Below, piece after piece: positions 1-9,322 of a DNA stretch of 64,000 nucleotides. A program made the translations under genes and the position numbers. This DNA comes from PBB1 sp040400875 (GTDB lineage: Bacteria; Pseudomonadota; Gammaproteobacteria; Burkholderiales; Burkholderiaceae_C). Position 1 is the stretch's first letter, and every line of letters starts with the position of its first letter. The notes under the pieces are model-generated. The model made no database searches and was not told the DNA's origin. It worked only from the letters and a program-made list of their open reading frames with translations. Location of the stretch: NCBI GenBank assembly GCA_040400875.1, contig JBBAPK010000002.1, positions 1 to 64,000 on the forward strand. Direction: 5' to 3'.

Positions 1-1
1 G

Positions 2-955
2 GCGCAGATTGCACGGTCCATCGCCCAGTTGCTGGGCCTGCATGAAGACCTGGTCGAGGCCATCGCGCTGGCCCACGACGTGGGGCACACGCCTTTCGGT
101 CACGCCGGACAGGATGCGCTCAACGACTGCCTGCTGAAGATCCGGCCTGATCGCGAAGGCTTCGAGCACAACTTCCAGAGCCTGCGTGTGGTCGATCTGC
201 TCGAGGCGCGCTACCCCGAATTCGACGGCCTGAACCTGACTTTCGAAACGCGCGAGGGGGTGCTCAAGCATTGCTCGCAAGCCAATGCCCGCAGGCTTGA
301 AGCCGCCGAGCCCGCAGGCGTTGGCCAGCGTTTTCTGGCGCGCACCCAGCCCAGCCTTGAGGCCCAGTTGTGCAATCTGGCTGACGAGATTGCCTACAAC
401 GCGCATGACATCGATGACGGCGTGCGCTCGGGTCTGCTGACGCTGGAGCAGCTCGAAGAAGCGGCGGTCTTCGACCGCTACCGGCGCGAGAGCCTGCAGC
501 AGCATCCGCATCTCAGTGGCCGGCGCTTGCTGTTCGAGGCGATCCGCCGCATGTTGTCAGCGCAGATCCACGATGTGACAGCCAGCACCCGCGCCCTGAT
601 TGAAAAGGCCGCCCCCGCCTCGTCCGACGATGTGCGTGCGCAGCCGCCGCTGGTGTGTTTCAGCTCGCAGATGGCCGCTGAAAGCGCGCAGCTCAAGCAC
701 TTTCTTAGCCGCAACCTGTACTGGCACCCGAAAGTGCAAGACAACACCGACCGGGCCCGCGAAGTGGTGCGCGGACTGTTTGAACGCTACATGGCGCAGC
801 CAAGCGATCTGCCTGAATCGGTGCCCCGGCTGCCCGGACTCGAAGCCGGACACCCCCAGCACGCGAGAGCGGTGGCCGACTACATCGCCGGCATGACCGA
901 CCGTTTTGCCCTGCGCGAACATGAGCGCCTGAGCGGCGAGCGGCTGTTCGATTGA
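2..955 (+). CDS. dgt: Deoxyguanosinetriphosphate triphosphohydrolase (dGTPase), 5'-truncated by window edge
   Basis: C-terminal 317 residues of an HD-superfamily dNTP triphosphohydrolase, which cleaves dGTP to deoxyguanosine and triphosphate in the cytoplasm. The reading frame is open to the first base of the window, so the true start lies upstream. An internal TTG at 29 should not be taken as the start, because AQIARSIAQLLG just before it is already conserved family sequence. The metal-binding HD motif is in AHDVGHTPFGHAG (about residues 18-30 of the visible part), and LADEIAYNAHDIDDG is a second conserved block. About 60-70 N-terminal residues, including the first metal-ligand His, are probably missing compared with the roughly 380-residue short bacterial class. 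It converges on the pilus operon with a 28-bp gap and no visible terminator. Confidence 0.9.
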   Translation, partial: AQIARSIAQLLGLHEDLVEAIALAHDVGHTPFGHAGQDALNDCLLKIRPDREGFEHNFQSLRVVDLLEARYPEFDGLNLTFETREGVLKHCSQANARRLEAAEPAGVGQRFLARTQPSLEAQLCNLADEIAYNAHDIDDGVRSGLLTLEQLEEAAVFDRYRRESLQQHPHLSGRRLLFEAIRRMLSAQIHDVTASTRALIEKAAPASSDDVRAQPPLVCFSSQMAAESAQLKHFLSRNLYWHPKVQDNTDRAREVVRGLFERYMAQPSDLPESVPRLPGLEAGHPQHARAVADYIAGMTDRFALREHERLSGERLFD

Positions 956-983
956 AGCCGACCGAGTGCTCGACTGCGCTGGC

Positions 984-1580
984 TCAGTCCGAGGCGAGCA
1001 CCAGCTCGATGTGACGCACGCTGGGCACGGCCAGCCCCTGTCGGAGGGCGGGACGCAGCGGGGTTTCGCACAACTTCGAGGCCACCGCTGCCAGCAGTCC
1101 CGGCTGCTGCGCGGGCTCGACGCGGGTGACGGCGCACTGCTGTGCGGTGCCGCCTTCACTGATCAACACGTCCACGCTCACGCTGCGCACGCCCTGGGCC
1201 ATCAGCATCGCCACGTCCACTTGCCATTCGGGCAGAGGCATGGCCGGCGTGTCGACTTCAGAGACGTCAAAGTAGCGTGTGCCGATCGACGGCTGGGGCG
1301 CTGATGTGCCATCTGCAGGCCTCGCCGCGTCGGGCGCCGGCTCGACAGGCGTTGCTTGCGCGGGGGTGGCCAGCAAGTCTTGGGCGATCACCGAGCGCAC
1401 CTGCATGGGCGTGGCCCGTGGCTTGACCGCGGCGTGTGTGCCCGATGGGCCTGCCATGCCGTCAGACCCTGTAATGACCGCGGCCACGGCCACGGCGACG
1501 TGCAGCACCGCAGCGATCGCCACCGCGACAGCCAGCCGCACGCGCGAGCGACCAGGGTTCGCAGCGTGCCGCACCCGCAT
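984..1580 (-). CDS. Small membrane-anchored protein with TonB-like C-terminus, last gene of pilus operon
   Basis: 198-residue protein. One hydrophobic Ala/Val-rich segment near the N-terminus (about residues 15-38) is followed by a Pro/Ala-rich linker. The C-terminal 80-residue region (VDVLISEGGTAQQC, then a helix and SVRHIELVLAS) resembles the TonB C-terminal fold. The ATG at 1580 overlaps the TGA of the upstream pilin gene by one base (TGATG), so it is probably translationally coupled. An in-frame extension further upstream is open but is low-complexity sequence lying inside the pilin gene, so I reject it. Topology suggests an inner-membrane anchor with a periplasmic C-domain. A function in pilus assembly is only inferred from position. 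I do not recognise a named family. Confidence 0.6.
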   Translation of the reverse strand: MRVRHAANPGRSRVRLAVAVAIAAVLHVAVAVAAVITGSDGMAGPSGTHAAVKPRATPMQVRSVIAQDLLATPAQATPVEPAPDAARPADGTSAPQPSIGTRYFDVSEVDTPAMPLPEWQVDVAMLMAQGVRSVSVDVLISEGGTAQQCAVTRVEPAQQPGLLAAVASKLCETPLRPALRQGLAVPSVRHIELVLASD

Positions 1581-2086
1581 CACCGCCAGCAGCTTTGCAT
1601 CGCCGCGACTTGGGTGGCGCCAGCAGCTGACGAGTAAGTGCCGGTGGCCAGTTGCCTGACGCCGGTGTGGGTGATCTGGAAGTTGCCGCACTTGTCGGCG
1701 GCCATGGTGCCGGTGCGTGTGGCGGTGATGGTGTAGGTGGTCGCCGTGGGGACGACCGCGATGGTGTAAGCCGCGGTGCCGCTGGCGGGCGACTGGCTGT
1801 AGCGCGCCGGGAACATCGTCGCGTCCGTCACTGCCACGCCGGCGGTGTTGGTGCTGTAGCTGTAGTTCTCGGCATAGAAGCGCTCCATCCACTGAGCACC
1901 TTGCATCAGCAAGGCCTGCGCCTCAGCCCGTCTACCCTTGGCCACGTACTCCTTGTAGGACGGGTAGGCGACTGCCGCGAGTATCGCGATGATCGCAATC
2001 GTGATCATCAATTCGATCAGCGTGAAGCCGCCGTGGCGGCGAGCCCATGCGGGGCGGCTTGCGTTGCGTGCTTTGTGTGGGCTCAT
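1580..2086 (-). CDS. pilE: Type IV pilin (PilE-like) minor pilin
   Basis: 168-residue prepilin. A basic leader ends at Gly before FTLIELMITIAIIAILA, the PilD-type peptidase cleavage site (G^F with Glu at +5) and the N-terminal assembly helix. AYPSYKEYVAKGRRAEAQ is the usual PilE continuation. The C-terminal region has two Cys (DKCGNF and QSCWR) expected to form the pilin D-region disulfide. ATG at 2086 is chosen; it lies 2 nt after the pilY1 stop, and an upstream in-frame TTG adds only two residues. Last true pilin of the operon. Its position after pilY1 matches minor-pilin PilE in the Pseudomonas fimU-pilV-pilW-pilX-pilY1-pilE cluster rather than the major subunit. Confidence 0.88.
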   Translation of the reverse strand: MSPHKARNASRPAWARRHGGFTLIELMITIAIIAILAAVAYPSYKEYVAKGRRAEAQALLMQGAQWMERFYAENYSYSTNTAGVAVTDATMFPARYSQSPASGTAAYTIAVVPTATTYTITATRTGTMAADKCGNFQITHTGVRQLATGTYSSAAGATQVAAMQSCWR

Positions 2087-2088
2087 GA

Positions 2089-5000
2089 TCAACGCGTCTT
2101 GAGGCCGGGGATTTCGCGCCAGAAGACGCGCCCAAAATTCAAGCTGCTGGACAGGCGAGGGTTTTCGCCGCCAGAGGTCGCGCCTTCATAGGCCGTGCAG
2201 GCCAGCGAGCCGCTGGCGCAGCCGGCCTGTGTCGAGCCGCTGCCCACCAGATCGCCCACGAACTGGCCTTTCTGGTCGTTGACGGGAACCGAGGCCAGTA
2301 ACATGGTCACGTACTGGGGTATGGCGAAATTGGCCGTGGTGTCTTCGACTTGTATGCTGAGCAGCCCATTGGGCAGGCCGGTGACGGGATCGACGCCCAG
2401 CAGCCGCGCCACCGGTGTGTCGGTGCAAGCATCGCTGTCTGCCCCCGTCTTGGCAGGCGCTGGCGATACCGTCACGGTCAGCAACTGGCTGTTGGCGATG
2501 GTCATGTTGTTCAGCCCCATTTCGGATGACCCGTTGAACGGCATCACCCAGCCTTTCTTGGCGGCCCAGTCAATGGCGTCACCGGTGACTGTGCGCTGGG
2601 TGCCAGCGGTGTTGAAGTTGACCAGCGTGCGGGTTGCCAGATTGGTCAGGCCGCGAGGCAACGCCCCAAGCATGGCGCTCGAGGTGGCGTACTTGGTGGT
2701 ATTGAAGTTCGGGTTGTCCCAGATGCCAAACATCGCGTTGGTGCGGGTGGTCTTCGGGAAGTCCGCGGCATACGCCGCCGCGCCGGTCGCGAAGCCCACC
2801 ATCACGCCGCCCAGCGGGTGATAGCGAGTCTCGGGCGCGCCCGTGATGGGCAGCGCATTGCCGATGGCATCGACGGCCGTGAACAAGGGCTGCTGGTAGT
2901 ACGACACCGACCAGTTGGCCGCATCGCTGCTGCTCACGTCAAAGCGCCACAGGTTGCCCTTGAGGTCGCCGGCATAGATGTAGTCGGCGATGCGGTCGTT
3001 GTTGGTGTCGACCCAGGTGACCTGACTCAGGCCGTTGCAGTAGCCCGTATACGGAGTGGCCGGTTGCGTGCAGGTCGCCGTACTGATCGTTGGCACCACC
3101 AGCTTCTTGTACTTGCCACCGTCGCCTGCAGCCGATCCGTCGGCGAAGACGATGAACAAGGCGGCATTGCCCTTTGAGCTTTCCACGCCGTTGCCAAACA
3201 ACGCTGCAAAGCGGCCGTTGTTCATCATGGCGATCTGGCCGGGCTGGTTGGTCGCGCGGTTGGTTGTGGGTTCGGAGATGACGTAGCCCAGATCGGCGTC
3301 GTCGGCATCGGTGAGCTGCCACTTGAAGATCAAAGCCGCATGGGCCTGGTCCAGCTCCGAGCCGGACACCGTGGCCACGTTGCTGGCATCGGTGCTCACC
3401 GTGCCCGCCTTGGTCACATCCAGCGCGAAGATGCCTTTGCCACCGCGGCCCAGCGAAGAAAACAGGTAGGTCGCCCAGATGCCGTTGACCTTGACGTCGC
3501 CCACAAACGGCGAGCCGTCGACAAGCGGCTGCACCTTGGCGCCGCTGATCGACGCGTAGCTGGGCAGCTTGGCGAACACCGGGTCGGGAATGAATGACAT
3601 GACGGGCTGCCCACCCAGGCTGGTCTTGCTGCCGTCAAAGGCATGCAGCATGCCGTCACCTGCGCCCACCCACAGCAGCAAGCGGCGAGCCGACCAGCTC
3701 TTTATGAAATCGGCATAGCCCGAGAATGCGCTGCCCAGATAGCGCCCGTTCGGTCGTTTCTGAATTGTCGGGTTCGAATTCACGACTGGACCCAGGATGG
3801 ACGAGGCCGCGCGGGTGCGGAACTCATCGGCGTAGGTCTTGTCGCCGCGCAGCCAGTCCAGCGTCTTCTGGCCGTAGGCGTCGGTGCTGCTGCCCTTGAG
3901 GATGGTCTGCTTTGCAGCGATCAGCGTGGCCCAAGTGAAGGCCACCCCCGTATTGACCCCCAACACCGCCTGAGTGGTGATGACCTGACGCGCGCTGGCC
4001 GCTGTTTGCGTGAGCAGCGTGTGCGCGCTCCAGGTCTCGTTACCGACACCGGCGAACGAGCCATCGGCCTGCAGCGCGTAAGAGCGCAGCGCACCGCTGC
4101 CATCGCCCGCATCAAAGGTGGCCACCACCTTCAAGTCGCCTTCTTGCAACTGGCTCGACGCGATGGCCGGTGCGGTATTCGACGAGGTGACGATGTCTTC
4201 CATGATCTCGCGCAAGGATTGCGCGAGCAGGTCTGGACGGCGCGCGAAGAAGTAGTTGTCGGGTACGCCATCGCAGGGGTCTGACGCAGTGCCCAGGCAA
4301 GGCGCACCGTTTTCCTTCTTGCTGTCCCACTGGTTCAGGCGCGTCGGGTAGAGGTCGCCCTTGCCGGCGGCGGTTTGGTCGTCCTTGGTGTACTTGAAGC
4401 CGCCGTACTTGGCGGCGTACCACAGCGGCTCGTTCAGCGTGGCGCTGGAGGTGCCATTCATCTTGAAGGTCTTGTAGGTTTCACCGCGCACGTAGTTGTT
4501 GACGTTGCTGATCTTGACGACGGAGCACAGCTTGTCCGTCGGGCTGCTGCCGGACGTCTTGGGGCAGCTGCTGGTCGACTTGGAGGCACTGGTCGGCACG
4601 ATCACCCCGGTGGTGGTCACGGGGTAGTCGTTGATGCCGCTGTGCATGTGCAGCCCGTCGGCGTCGGTGCCGGTGATCGTGTAGCCGAAGCCATAGGGCT
4701 TCGTGGAGCCGGTGTCGGCCTCGATGGCCTGGGTGTAGATGGTGAGCGTCGGTGCGACCGTGGTGCCGGCCACCTCCCAGCGAATCGAATCGAGCTGGTC
4801 CTGGTCCTGGTCTTCACCGAGCATGCTGTGCTGCCACAGCACCAGCGCCGAACCCTTGGCAAAGCCGCTGGCATCGACGGTGCTGCTCAATATCTTGAAA
4901 TCAACCAGGTTGCCCGGCAGCGCAGGCAGACGCAGCGAGTCCAGGCTGGCCGGGGTGATGTAGACCCGCTTGCAGGCCGCATTGGCCAGGCCGCCCTTGG

Positions 5001-6963
5001 CTTTCGCGCATTCCGCGAGGCCCGGCATGGGCACTTCGATGTTGGCGGTGCCGCCCGACATCGACACGGCGTAGTTGCGCACCGTCATGGCGTCGTACGG
5101 CAGGTCGGGGATCTGGCTGGCGATGGTGTTCTTGTCGGTGCGGATGCGCTTTGTGTTGGCGTAGTGGGCGATGCCGGCGCTCAGATAGGTGCCCTTGAAG
5201 TTAGGACCGTCGGGGCAGATGCCTTCGACCGCGCCGAGATCGTCGACGGTCTTGCGGGTGCATTGAACATCGGATGCCGTGCCGCTTTTGCCCACCAGCC
5301 GCGTGGTGCTGGTGATGCCTTCTTTGTCACCGATCTGCTTGGTGAGGGCTTGAGCGGTGGTGCTGCTGGTGATGTCGCTGAACCCTGTCGTGATGAGGTT
5401 GTTGTCGAAACTGTTGATGCCACCCGAAATGGTGATCATGTTCAGCGGCCGGCAGATGCCGCGCCCATACAGCTGAAAGCGCTTCAGTCCGCTGTTGATG
5501 ACGGTGTTGTCCGCGGTGCTGCTCAAGGGATCCACCCAAGTGGTGGCGATCAGTCCCACCTCCTTGTCCTTGGTGCCCGAGGTTTTTTGGGCGATCCTGC
5601 CGGCGTAGTAGCGCGTGGACTCCAGCAGCAACTCGCCCACTGGATTGCCCCAGGAGGGGCACTGACCATTCAGGATGCTGTCGGAATAGCAGGTCTCACT
5701 GTAGTTTCCGGTGCTCATGTTGTATCCGTACAGCGTGATCTCATTGAGCGACTGGATGATGCCGCCCGAGAGCTTGAACTGCCCGGTGGTTGCTGTGATC
5801 TCGTCGTTGACCTCGCTGATGTTCTTGCGCAGCACACCGGCTTCGAGGTTGTTGTCGTACGAGCCCATCATCAAGCCGAATTCGGCGCGGGCGGCCGCCG
5901 CGCCGCTGGACGTGCTTTCGCCGAATTCATGCAGCAGACCGGAGGGCTTGTAGACCGATCCGTACTGCTTGCAGCCCGGCTCGAGCTTGCCCGACACACA
6001 TACCTGAACCCGCGCCGTGAAATTGGGACCCACGGTCTTGCCGCTGCTGGTGTAGGTCGCCCCATCAGTGGCTTGCACCGGCACGCTGGTGCTGTGGACG
6101 TAGTCAGAGTCAGCCGCGCCGGTGAGCCCGATCGGGGTGACGTAGTTCGACTTCATGAAATCGATCGTGGTGTCCTTCCAGGCATAGCCGATCTCTGTCG
6201 ACCAGTTGCAGGTGCGAACTTCGGTCATGTTCCACAAGGCCACATTGCCGATGGCCACGCGAATCTGAGGGGTGAACAAGTTGTCAACGACATGAGATGT
6301 GCCGATGTCATTCAAGATGTACGAACGACGGCACAGCGTGATGCCCTTGTTCTTGGCATTGGTGCTGTTGAACGGCGTCACCCGGTCGACGTCGGCGCCG
6401 TTGTAGTACTTGACGAAGGCCTGGCTGTTGCGTGGCACGAAGGACTGTTCGAGCGTGGTGTCGGATGCTGTGTCGCCGTTCTTGTAACGATCGGCCTGGG
6501 TGCCACCGTTGTAGGAGCGCAGGCCGCCGTACAGCACCTTGCGCAGCACGTCCATGCGCGACATCGTCGACCAGTTGAGGAAGTTGCCGCTCCACAGCCC
6601 GGCGCCCGCGGCGCAGTAGTGCTTGCCCGCATCTGCCGTGGCGCTGCTGACATCGCCATAAGGCACGTAGCGGCCGTCATCGGTCGTGGTGGACGTGTAC
6701 GTGTAGCACTTGTCGGGGTCGAAGTAGCCGTAATAGCTGAAGGTGGTCTTGTAGGTGTAGTCGACCACGCCATCGAAGTCGATGTCCTCGAAATCGCTGT
6801 AAGCCTTCCAGAACATGGTGTAGTCCTTGGAGGCTGTGAGCATCACCATGGGCTTGTTCTGCGCGGTCGAGATGATGTTGGGCGGGATCGAACTCGGCAC
6901 GGCCAGGGCAGGGCCCGTCAACACAGCCAGCGCGAACGCGAAGATCAGGGGCAGTTTTTTCAT
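2089..6963 (-). CDS. pilY1: PilY1-type pilus tip adhesin / biogenesis protein
   Basis: 1624 residues. A Sec signal peptide (KKLPLIFAFALAVLTGPALA, cleaved about residue 21) is followed by a large extracellular N-terminal region and a C-terminal PilY1 beta-propeller. The propeller is seen as AGDGMLHAFDGS and AGDLKGNLWRFDV. Just before the latter, DTNNDRIADY matches the calcium-binding loop that controls pilus extension and retraction in Pseudomonas PilY1. A second Asp-rich DIDFDGVVD loop sits about 45 residues after the signal peptide. Many Cys in the N-terminal half suggest disulfides. ATG at 6963 is preceded by a GAGG ribosome site; a longer in-frame extension lacks a signal peptide and is rejected. 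PilY1 normally caps the pilus with the minor pilins encoded just upstream. Confidence 0.93.
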   Translation of the reverse strand: MKKLPLIFAFALAVLTGPALAVPSSIPPNIISTAQNKPMVMLTASKDYTMFWKAYSDFEDIDFDGVVDYTYKTTFSYYGYFDPDKCYTYTSTTTDDGRYVPYGDVSSATADAGKHYCAAGAGLWSGNFLNWSTMSRMDVLRKVLYGGLRSYNGGTQADRYKNGDTASDTTLEQSFVPRNSQAFVKYYNGADVDRVTPFNSTNAKNKGITLCRRSYILNDIGTSHVVDNLFTPQIRVAIGNVALWNMTEVRTCNWSTEIGYAWKDTTIDFMKSNYVTPIGLTGAADSDYVHSTSVPVQATDGATYTSSGKTVGPNFTARVQVCVSGKLEPGCKQYGSVYKPSGLLHEFGESTSSGAAAARAEFGLMMGSYDNNLEAGVLRKNISEVNDEITATTGQFKLSGGIIQSLNEITLYGYNMSTGNYSETCYSDSILNGQCPSWGNPVGELLLESTRYYAGRIAQKTSGTKDKEVGLIATTWVDPLSSTADNTVINSGLKRFQLYGRGICRPLNMITISGGINSFDNNLITTGFSDITSSTTAQALTKQIGDKEGITSTTRLVGKSGTASDVQCTRKTVDDLGAVEGICPDGPNFKGTYLSAGIAHYANTKRIRTDKNTIASQIPDLPYDAMTVRNYAVSMSGGTANIEVPMPGLAECAKAKGGLANAACKRVYITPASLDSLRLPALPGNLVDFKILSSTVDASGFAKGSALVLWQHSMLGEDQDQDQLDSIRWEVAGTTVAPTLTIYTQAIEADTGSTKPYGFGYTITGTDADGLHMHSGINDYPVTTTGVIVPTSASKSTSSCPKTSGSSPTDKLCSVVKISNVNNYVRGETYKTFKMNGTSSATLNEPLWYAAKYGGFKYTKDDQTAAGKGDLYPTRLNQWDSKKENGAPCLGTASDPCDGVPDNYFFARRPDLLAQSLREIMEDIVTSSNTAPAIASSQLQEGDLKVVATFDAGDGSGALRSYALQADGSFAGVGNETWSAHTLLTQTAASARQVITTQAVLGVNTGVAFTWATLIAAKQTILKGSSTDAYGQKTLDWLRGDKTYADEFRTRAASSILGPVVNSNPTIQKRPNGRYLGSAFSGYADFIKSWSARRLLLWVGAGDGMLHAFDGSKTSLGGQPVMSFIPDPVFAKLPSYASISGAKVQPLVDGSPFVGDVKVNGIWATYLFSSLGRGGKGIFALDVTKAGTVSTDASNVATVSGSELDQAHAALIFKWQLTDADDADLGYVISEPTTNRATNQPGQIAMMNNGRFAALFGNGVESSKGNAALFIVFADGSAAGDGGKYKKLVVPTISTATCTQPATPYTGYCNGLSQVTWVDTNNDRIADYIYAGDLKGNLWRFDVSSSDAANWSVSYYQQPLFTAVDAIGNALPITGAPETRYHPLGGVMVGFATGAAAYAADFPKTTRTNAMFGIWDNPNFNTTKYATSSAMLGALPRGLTNLATRTLVNFNTAGTQRTVTGDAIDWAAKKGWVMPFNGSSEMGLNNMTIANSQLLTVTVSPAPAKTGADSDACTDTPVARLLGVDPVTGLPNGLLSIQVEDTTANFAIPQYVTMLLASVPVNDQKGQFVGDLVGSGSTQAGCASGSLACTAYEGATSGGENPRLSSSLNFGRVFWREIPGLKTR

Positions 6964-6982
6964 GGGAGCCTCGGGTCTGGGT

Positions 6983-7630
6983 TCAGTTGGGCGGGCGCAC
7001 ATAGCTTTGCAGCACGACCTCGGTGTTGAGGTCGGCGCCAAAGCCGCGGGCGGTGACTCGCATCACCGGATCGGCCGCACGGTCGATCCACTCGATCAGG
7101 TATTCGGGCTGGCGCGCCACACCGGACACATTGGGCGTGCCGGTGAAGGTGCCGATGGGCACTCCGCCCGAGAAGGTGCAGTTCGACAGGTTCTCGTTGT
7201 TGCCCCACAGGCCGTCTTTGCTGGCCGGCCACCATGGCTGTGGATTGGCCTTGGTCGTGTAGTTGCTGTTGACCAGGTAATCGGGGTTGACGCGGCACTG
7301 GCCTTTGGGGCAGGTCGACTCCCAAAGCCCTGGCACCAGCTTGTCTTTCAAGGGTCGGTCGGCGCTGCGGTCGCACAGCGCCGCTGTCGGCTTGGCGATG
7401 TAGGAAGAGAACAGGTCGCGCTCGGCGTCTCGCAGTGCTGCTTCGGCCGACTGGCGGGCGATCTCGTAGTCGAGCTGGTTGCGGGTGATGCCCTCGGAGA
7501 GCGTCGAACGACGGATGCTGTAAACCGCCGAGATGGTGATGATGAGCAAAAACATCAGCACCACCGGCAGGGCAATGCCGCGCATGCGCCGGACTGACGC
7601 GCGATCCGCGCTGAAGCTGCGAGTGTTCAC
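6983..7630 (-). CDS. pilX: PilX-type minor pilin assembly protein
   Basis: 215 residues. The N-terminus RGIALPVVLMFLLIITISA is the PilX_N signature: a prepilin-like hydrophobic helix, after which come RNQLDYEIARQSAEAAL and RDAER. The C-terminal half is the variable periplasmic domain with several Cys. In Pseudomonas PilX joins PilV, PilW and PilE in the tip complex that primes pilus assembly and carries PilY1. The start is GTG at 7630, overlapping the pilW stop as GTGA, so expression is probably coupled. The stop lies 19 nt before pilY1. Confidence 0.85.
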   Translation of the reverse strand: MNTRSFSADRASVRRMRGIALPVVLMFLLIITISAVYSIRRSTLSEGITRNQLDYEIARQSAEAALRDAERDLFSSYIAKPTAALCDRSADRPLKDKLVPGLWESTCPKGQCRVNPDYLVNSNYTTKANPQPWWPASKDGLWGNNENLSNCTFSGGVPIGTFTGTPNVSGVARQPEYLIEWIDRAADPVMRVTARGFGADLNTEVVLQSYVRPPN

Positions 7631-8649
7631 AGTTGTGCGCTCAGGTTGTTGCGAACGGCAAAGACACGCTGGTACGTCTTGTAGACATAGCGGTCGCCCG
7701 TGGGCAGGGAAACTTTGCTGCCGCGGCAGTCGGTGTACGAGCGCACGAAGTCAGGGTTGTCCTCCTGTCGACCATTGGCGACCGACCGGACCAGCACGCA
7801 CACGCTGACTGCGGTGACCCGCTGCCACGGGGTGCGCCCGCTGACGTCGGGCTGCGCGCTGACGTTCGCGGCCGTCATGAATTCGGTGGGGGACTGACCC
7901 ACGCCATCAGCCGTGCCGTCGCCGTCATACAGGCCGTAGCGGATCACCAGGTCATCGACGCCCTGCAGCGCGGGCTGAGCCACTGCAGCGTCGCTGCCGT
8001 TGCCTTGGCAGCCCAGGCTTTTTGCGCTCACGATGTTGCCGTCGGTGTCCTTGTATGAGTTGGTTTCAGACACGATGCCAAAGCGGTTCGACACGAACAG
8101 CGGCAGCCCCGACGTGTTGCGGCTGGAGTTGTCGGTGTCGTTGGCCACCTTGTTGCGATTGCAGTCATTGGTGTTGCCCAGCAGCGAGTCGGCGCCGAAC
8201 TCGCTCGAGGCGAAGTAGTTGACGATGATCGAGTCGGGCTTGCCGGCGGTGGTGGCGTCGCAGGCCTTGGTGGCCGGGTCGTAGTTGGCGCCGTCGCAGC
8301 CGAACAGCCCGCTGTTGAAGACCGCCTTGGTGGGGTCCTTGCCGTTGTAGTAAGAGCCCGCGGCGTCGTTGTTGGTGGTCCAGTTCATGCCGAACTGCGC
8401 CGGATAGAAGCCCGCCTTCTGGATCTCGCGGCCGATCATTTCGAGCGCGATCTTGCCGGTCTCGTTGACGTCGGTGATCGCCTGCGAGCCGCGCGACATG
8501 TCGCGGGTGCCCAGATAAAGCGCGGCAGCGGCCATCGACAGCACGATGCCGATCATCAGGCCGACCATCAGTTCGACCAGACTCACCCCGCGCTGCGACT
8601 GGGGCACGCCGGCTCGTCCCACAGGCCGTGAGAAGGTGATGCGGCTCAT
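7627..8649 (-). CDS. pilW: PilW-type minor pilin
   Basis: 340 residues. The leader ends in RG before VSLVELMVGLMIGIVLSMAA, a class III prepilin signal with Glu at +5. The following TRDMSRGSQAITDVNETG and ALEMIGREIQKAGF are typical PilW sequence. The rest is a Cys-containing periplasmic domain (SLGCQGNGSDAAV region). The ATG at 8649 overlaps the pilV stop (ATGA); an open extension upstream lies inside pilV and has no pilin leader. In known systems it works with PilV, PilX and PilE as the priming and tip subcomplex. Confidence 0.88.
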   Translation of the reverse strand: MSRITFSRPVGRAGVPQSQRGVSLVELMVGLMIGIVLSMAAAALYLGTRDMSRGSQAITDVNETGKIALEMIGREIQKAGFYPAQFGMNWTTNNDAAGSYYNGKDPTKAVFNSGLFGCDGANYDPATKACDATTAGKPDSIIVNYFASSEFGADSLLGNTNDCNRNKVANDTDNSSRNTSGLPLFVSNRFGIVSETNSYKDTDGNIVSAKSLGCQGNGSDAAVAQPALQGVDDLVIRYGLYDGDGTADGVGQSPTEFMTAANVSAQPDVSGRTPWQRVTAVSVCVLVRSVANGRQEDNPDFVRSYTDCRGSKVSLPTGDRYVYKTYQRVFAVRNNLSAQL

Positions 8650-9320
8650 GGCACGATCATCATGTTGATGCAGCGCACGCCAGCACTGACTGCGGCATCG
8701 GCCGGACAGCACTGTCGCGCGGCGACGCCCGTCAAGGTAGAACTGCAGGTGGCCGATGTGTCCAGCGTCGTGCCGTCGGTCTGGACGAAGCTCTTGTCGA
8801 ACCACATGAGCGTGGTCTGGTAGCCCTCGTCGCGTTGGCCCGAGACCCACACCGCCGAGCCCGGCATGCTGCTGTTCATGGCCAGACGCCATTCGGCCAT
8901 GTGGAAGGCCGCCAGTTCGGTGGCGTTGCATGCGGTGTCTGCGGCCATGCAGTTTTTCGTACATGCGGTGGGCGCGGGGCAGATTTTGACTTCACCGCCG
9001 TCCAGTGCGGTTCGCTGGCCTGCGTAATTGGTGGTGTTGAACACATAGGCGGTGATGTCGGCGCCCGGGTTGGTTCGCACCCGATCGGCCAGATCGGACA
9101 GCCCCGATGCAACCGAGGCACGCGCCCAGCCGCCTTGCGAAAACCGCAGCGACGCGGCGGCCAGACCGGCCACGCCGAGCAGCCCGATGGACAGCACCAG
9201 CATGGCGACCAGCACCTCGATGAGGGAACTGCCCGCGTGGGCCTGGCGAAAAAGCGCTGGCCCGCCCCGGCGACGGGTGGCGGACATGCGTCGAGGTGGG
9301 CTTGGGTGCAGGGTCATCAT
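8646..9320 (-). CDS. pilV: PilV-type minor pilin
   Basis: 224 residues. A 30-residue Arg-rich leader runs to AG before SSLIEVLVAMLVLSIGLLGVAGLA, the hallmark of PilV (prepilin cleavage site, Glu +5, IGLLG). The remainder is a Cys-rich pilin head, with paired Cys in CPAPTACTKNC and RQCCPAD. The start is one of two adjacent ATGs (9320 or 9317), 2 nt after the fimT stop. The stop overlaps pilW. The role is minor pilin in pilus priming, inferred from the family. Confidence 0.87.
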   Translation of the reverse strand: MMTLHPSPPRRMSATRRRGGPALFRQAHAGSSLIEVLVAMLVLSIGLLGVAGLAAASLRFSQGGWARASVASGLSDLADRVRTNPGADITAYVFNTTNYAGQRTALDGGEVKICPAPTACTKNCMAADTACNATELAAFHMAEWRLAMNSSMPGSAVWVSGQRDEGYQTTLMWFDKSFVQTDGTTLDTSATCSSTLTGVAARQCCPADAAVSAGVRCINMMIVP

Positions 9321-9322
9321 GG

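Noticed and set aside
4375..7029. 884-codon open frame on the plus strand opposite pilY1
   Set aside because: Shadow of a long GC-rich gene: composition is dominated by Gly/Val/Arg/His/Ala with no recognisable domain, and pilY1 on the other strand has signal peptide, motifs and operon context.
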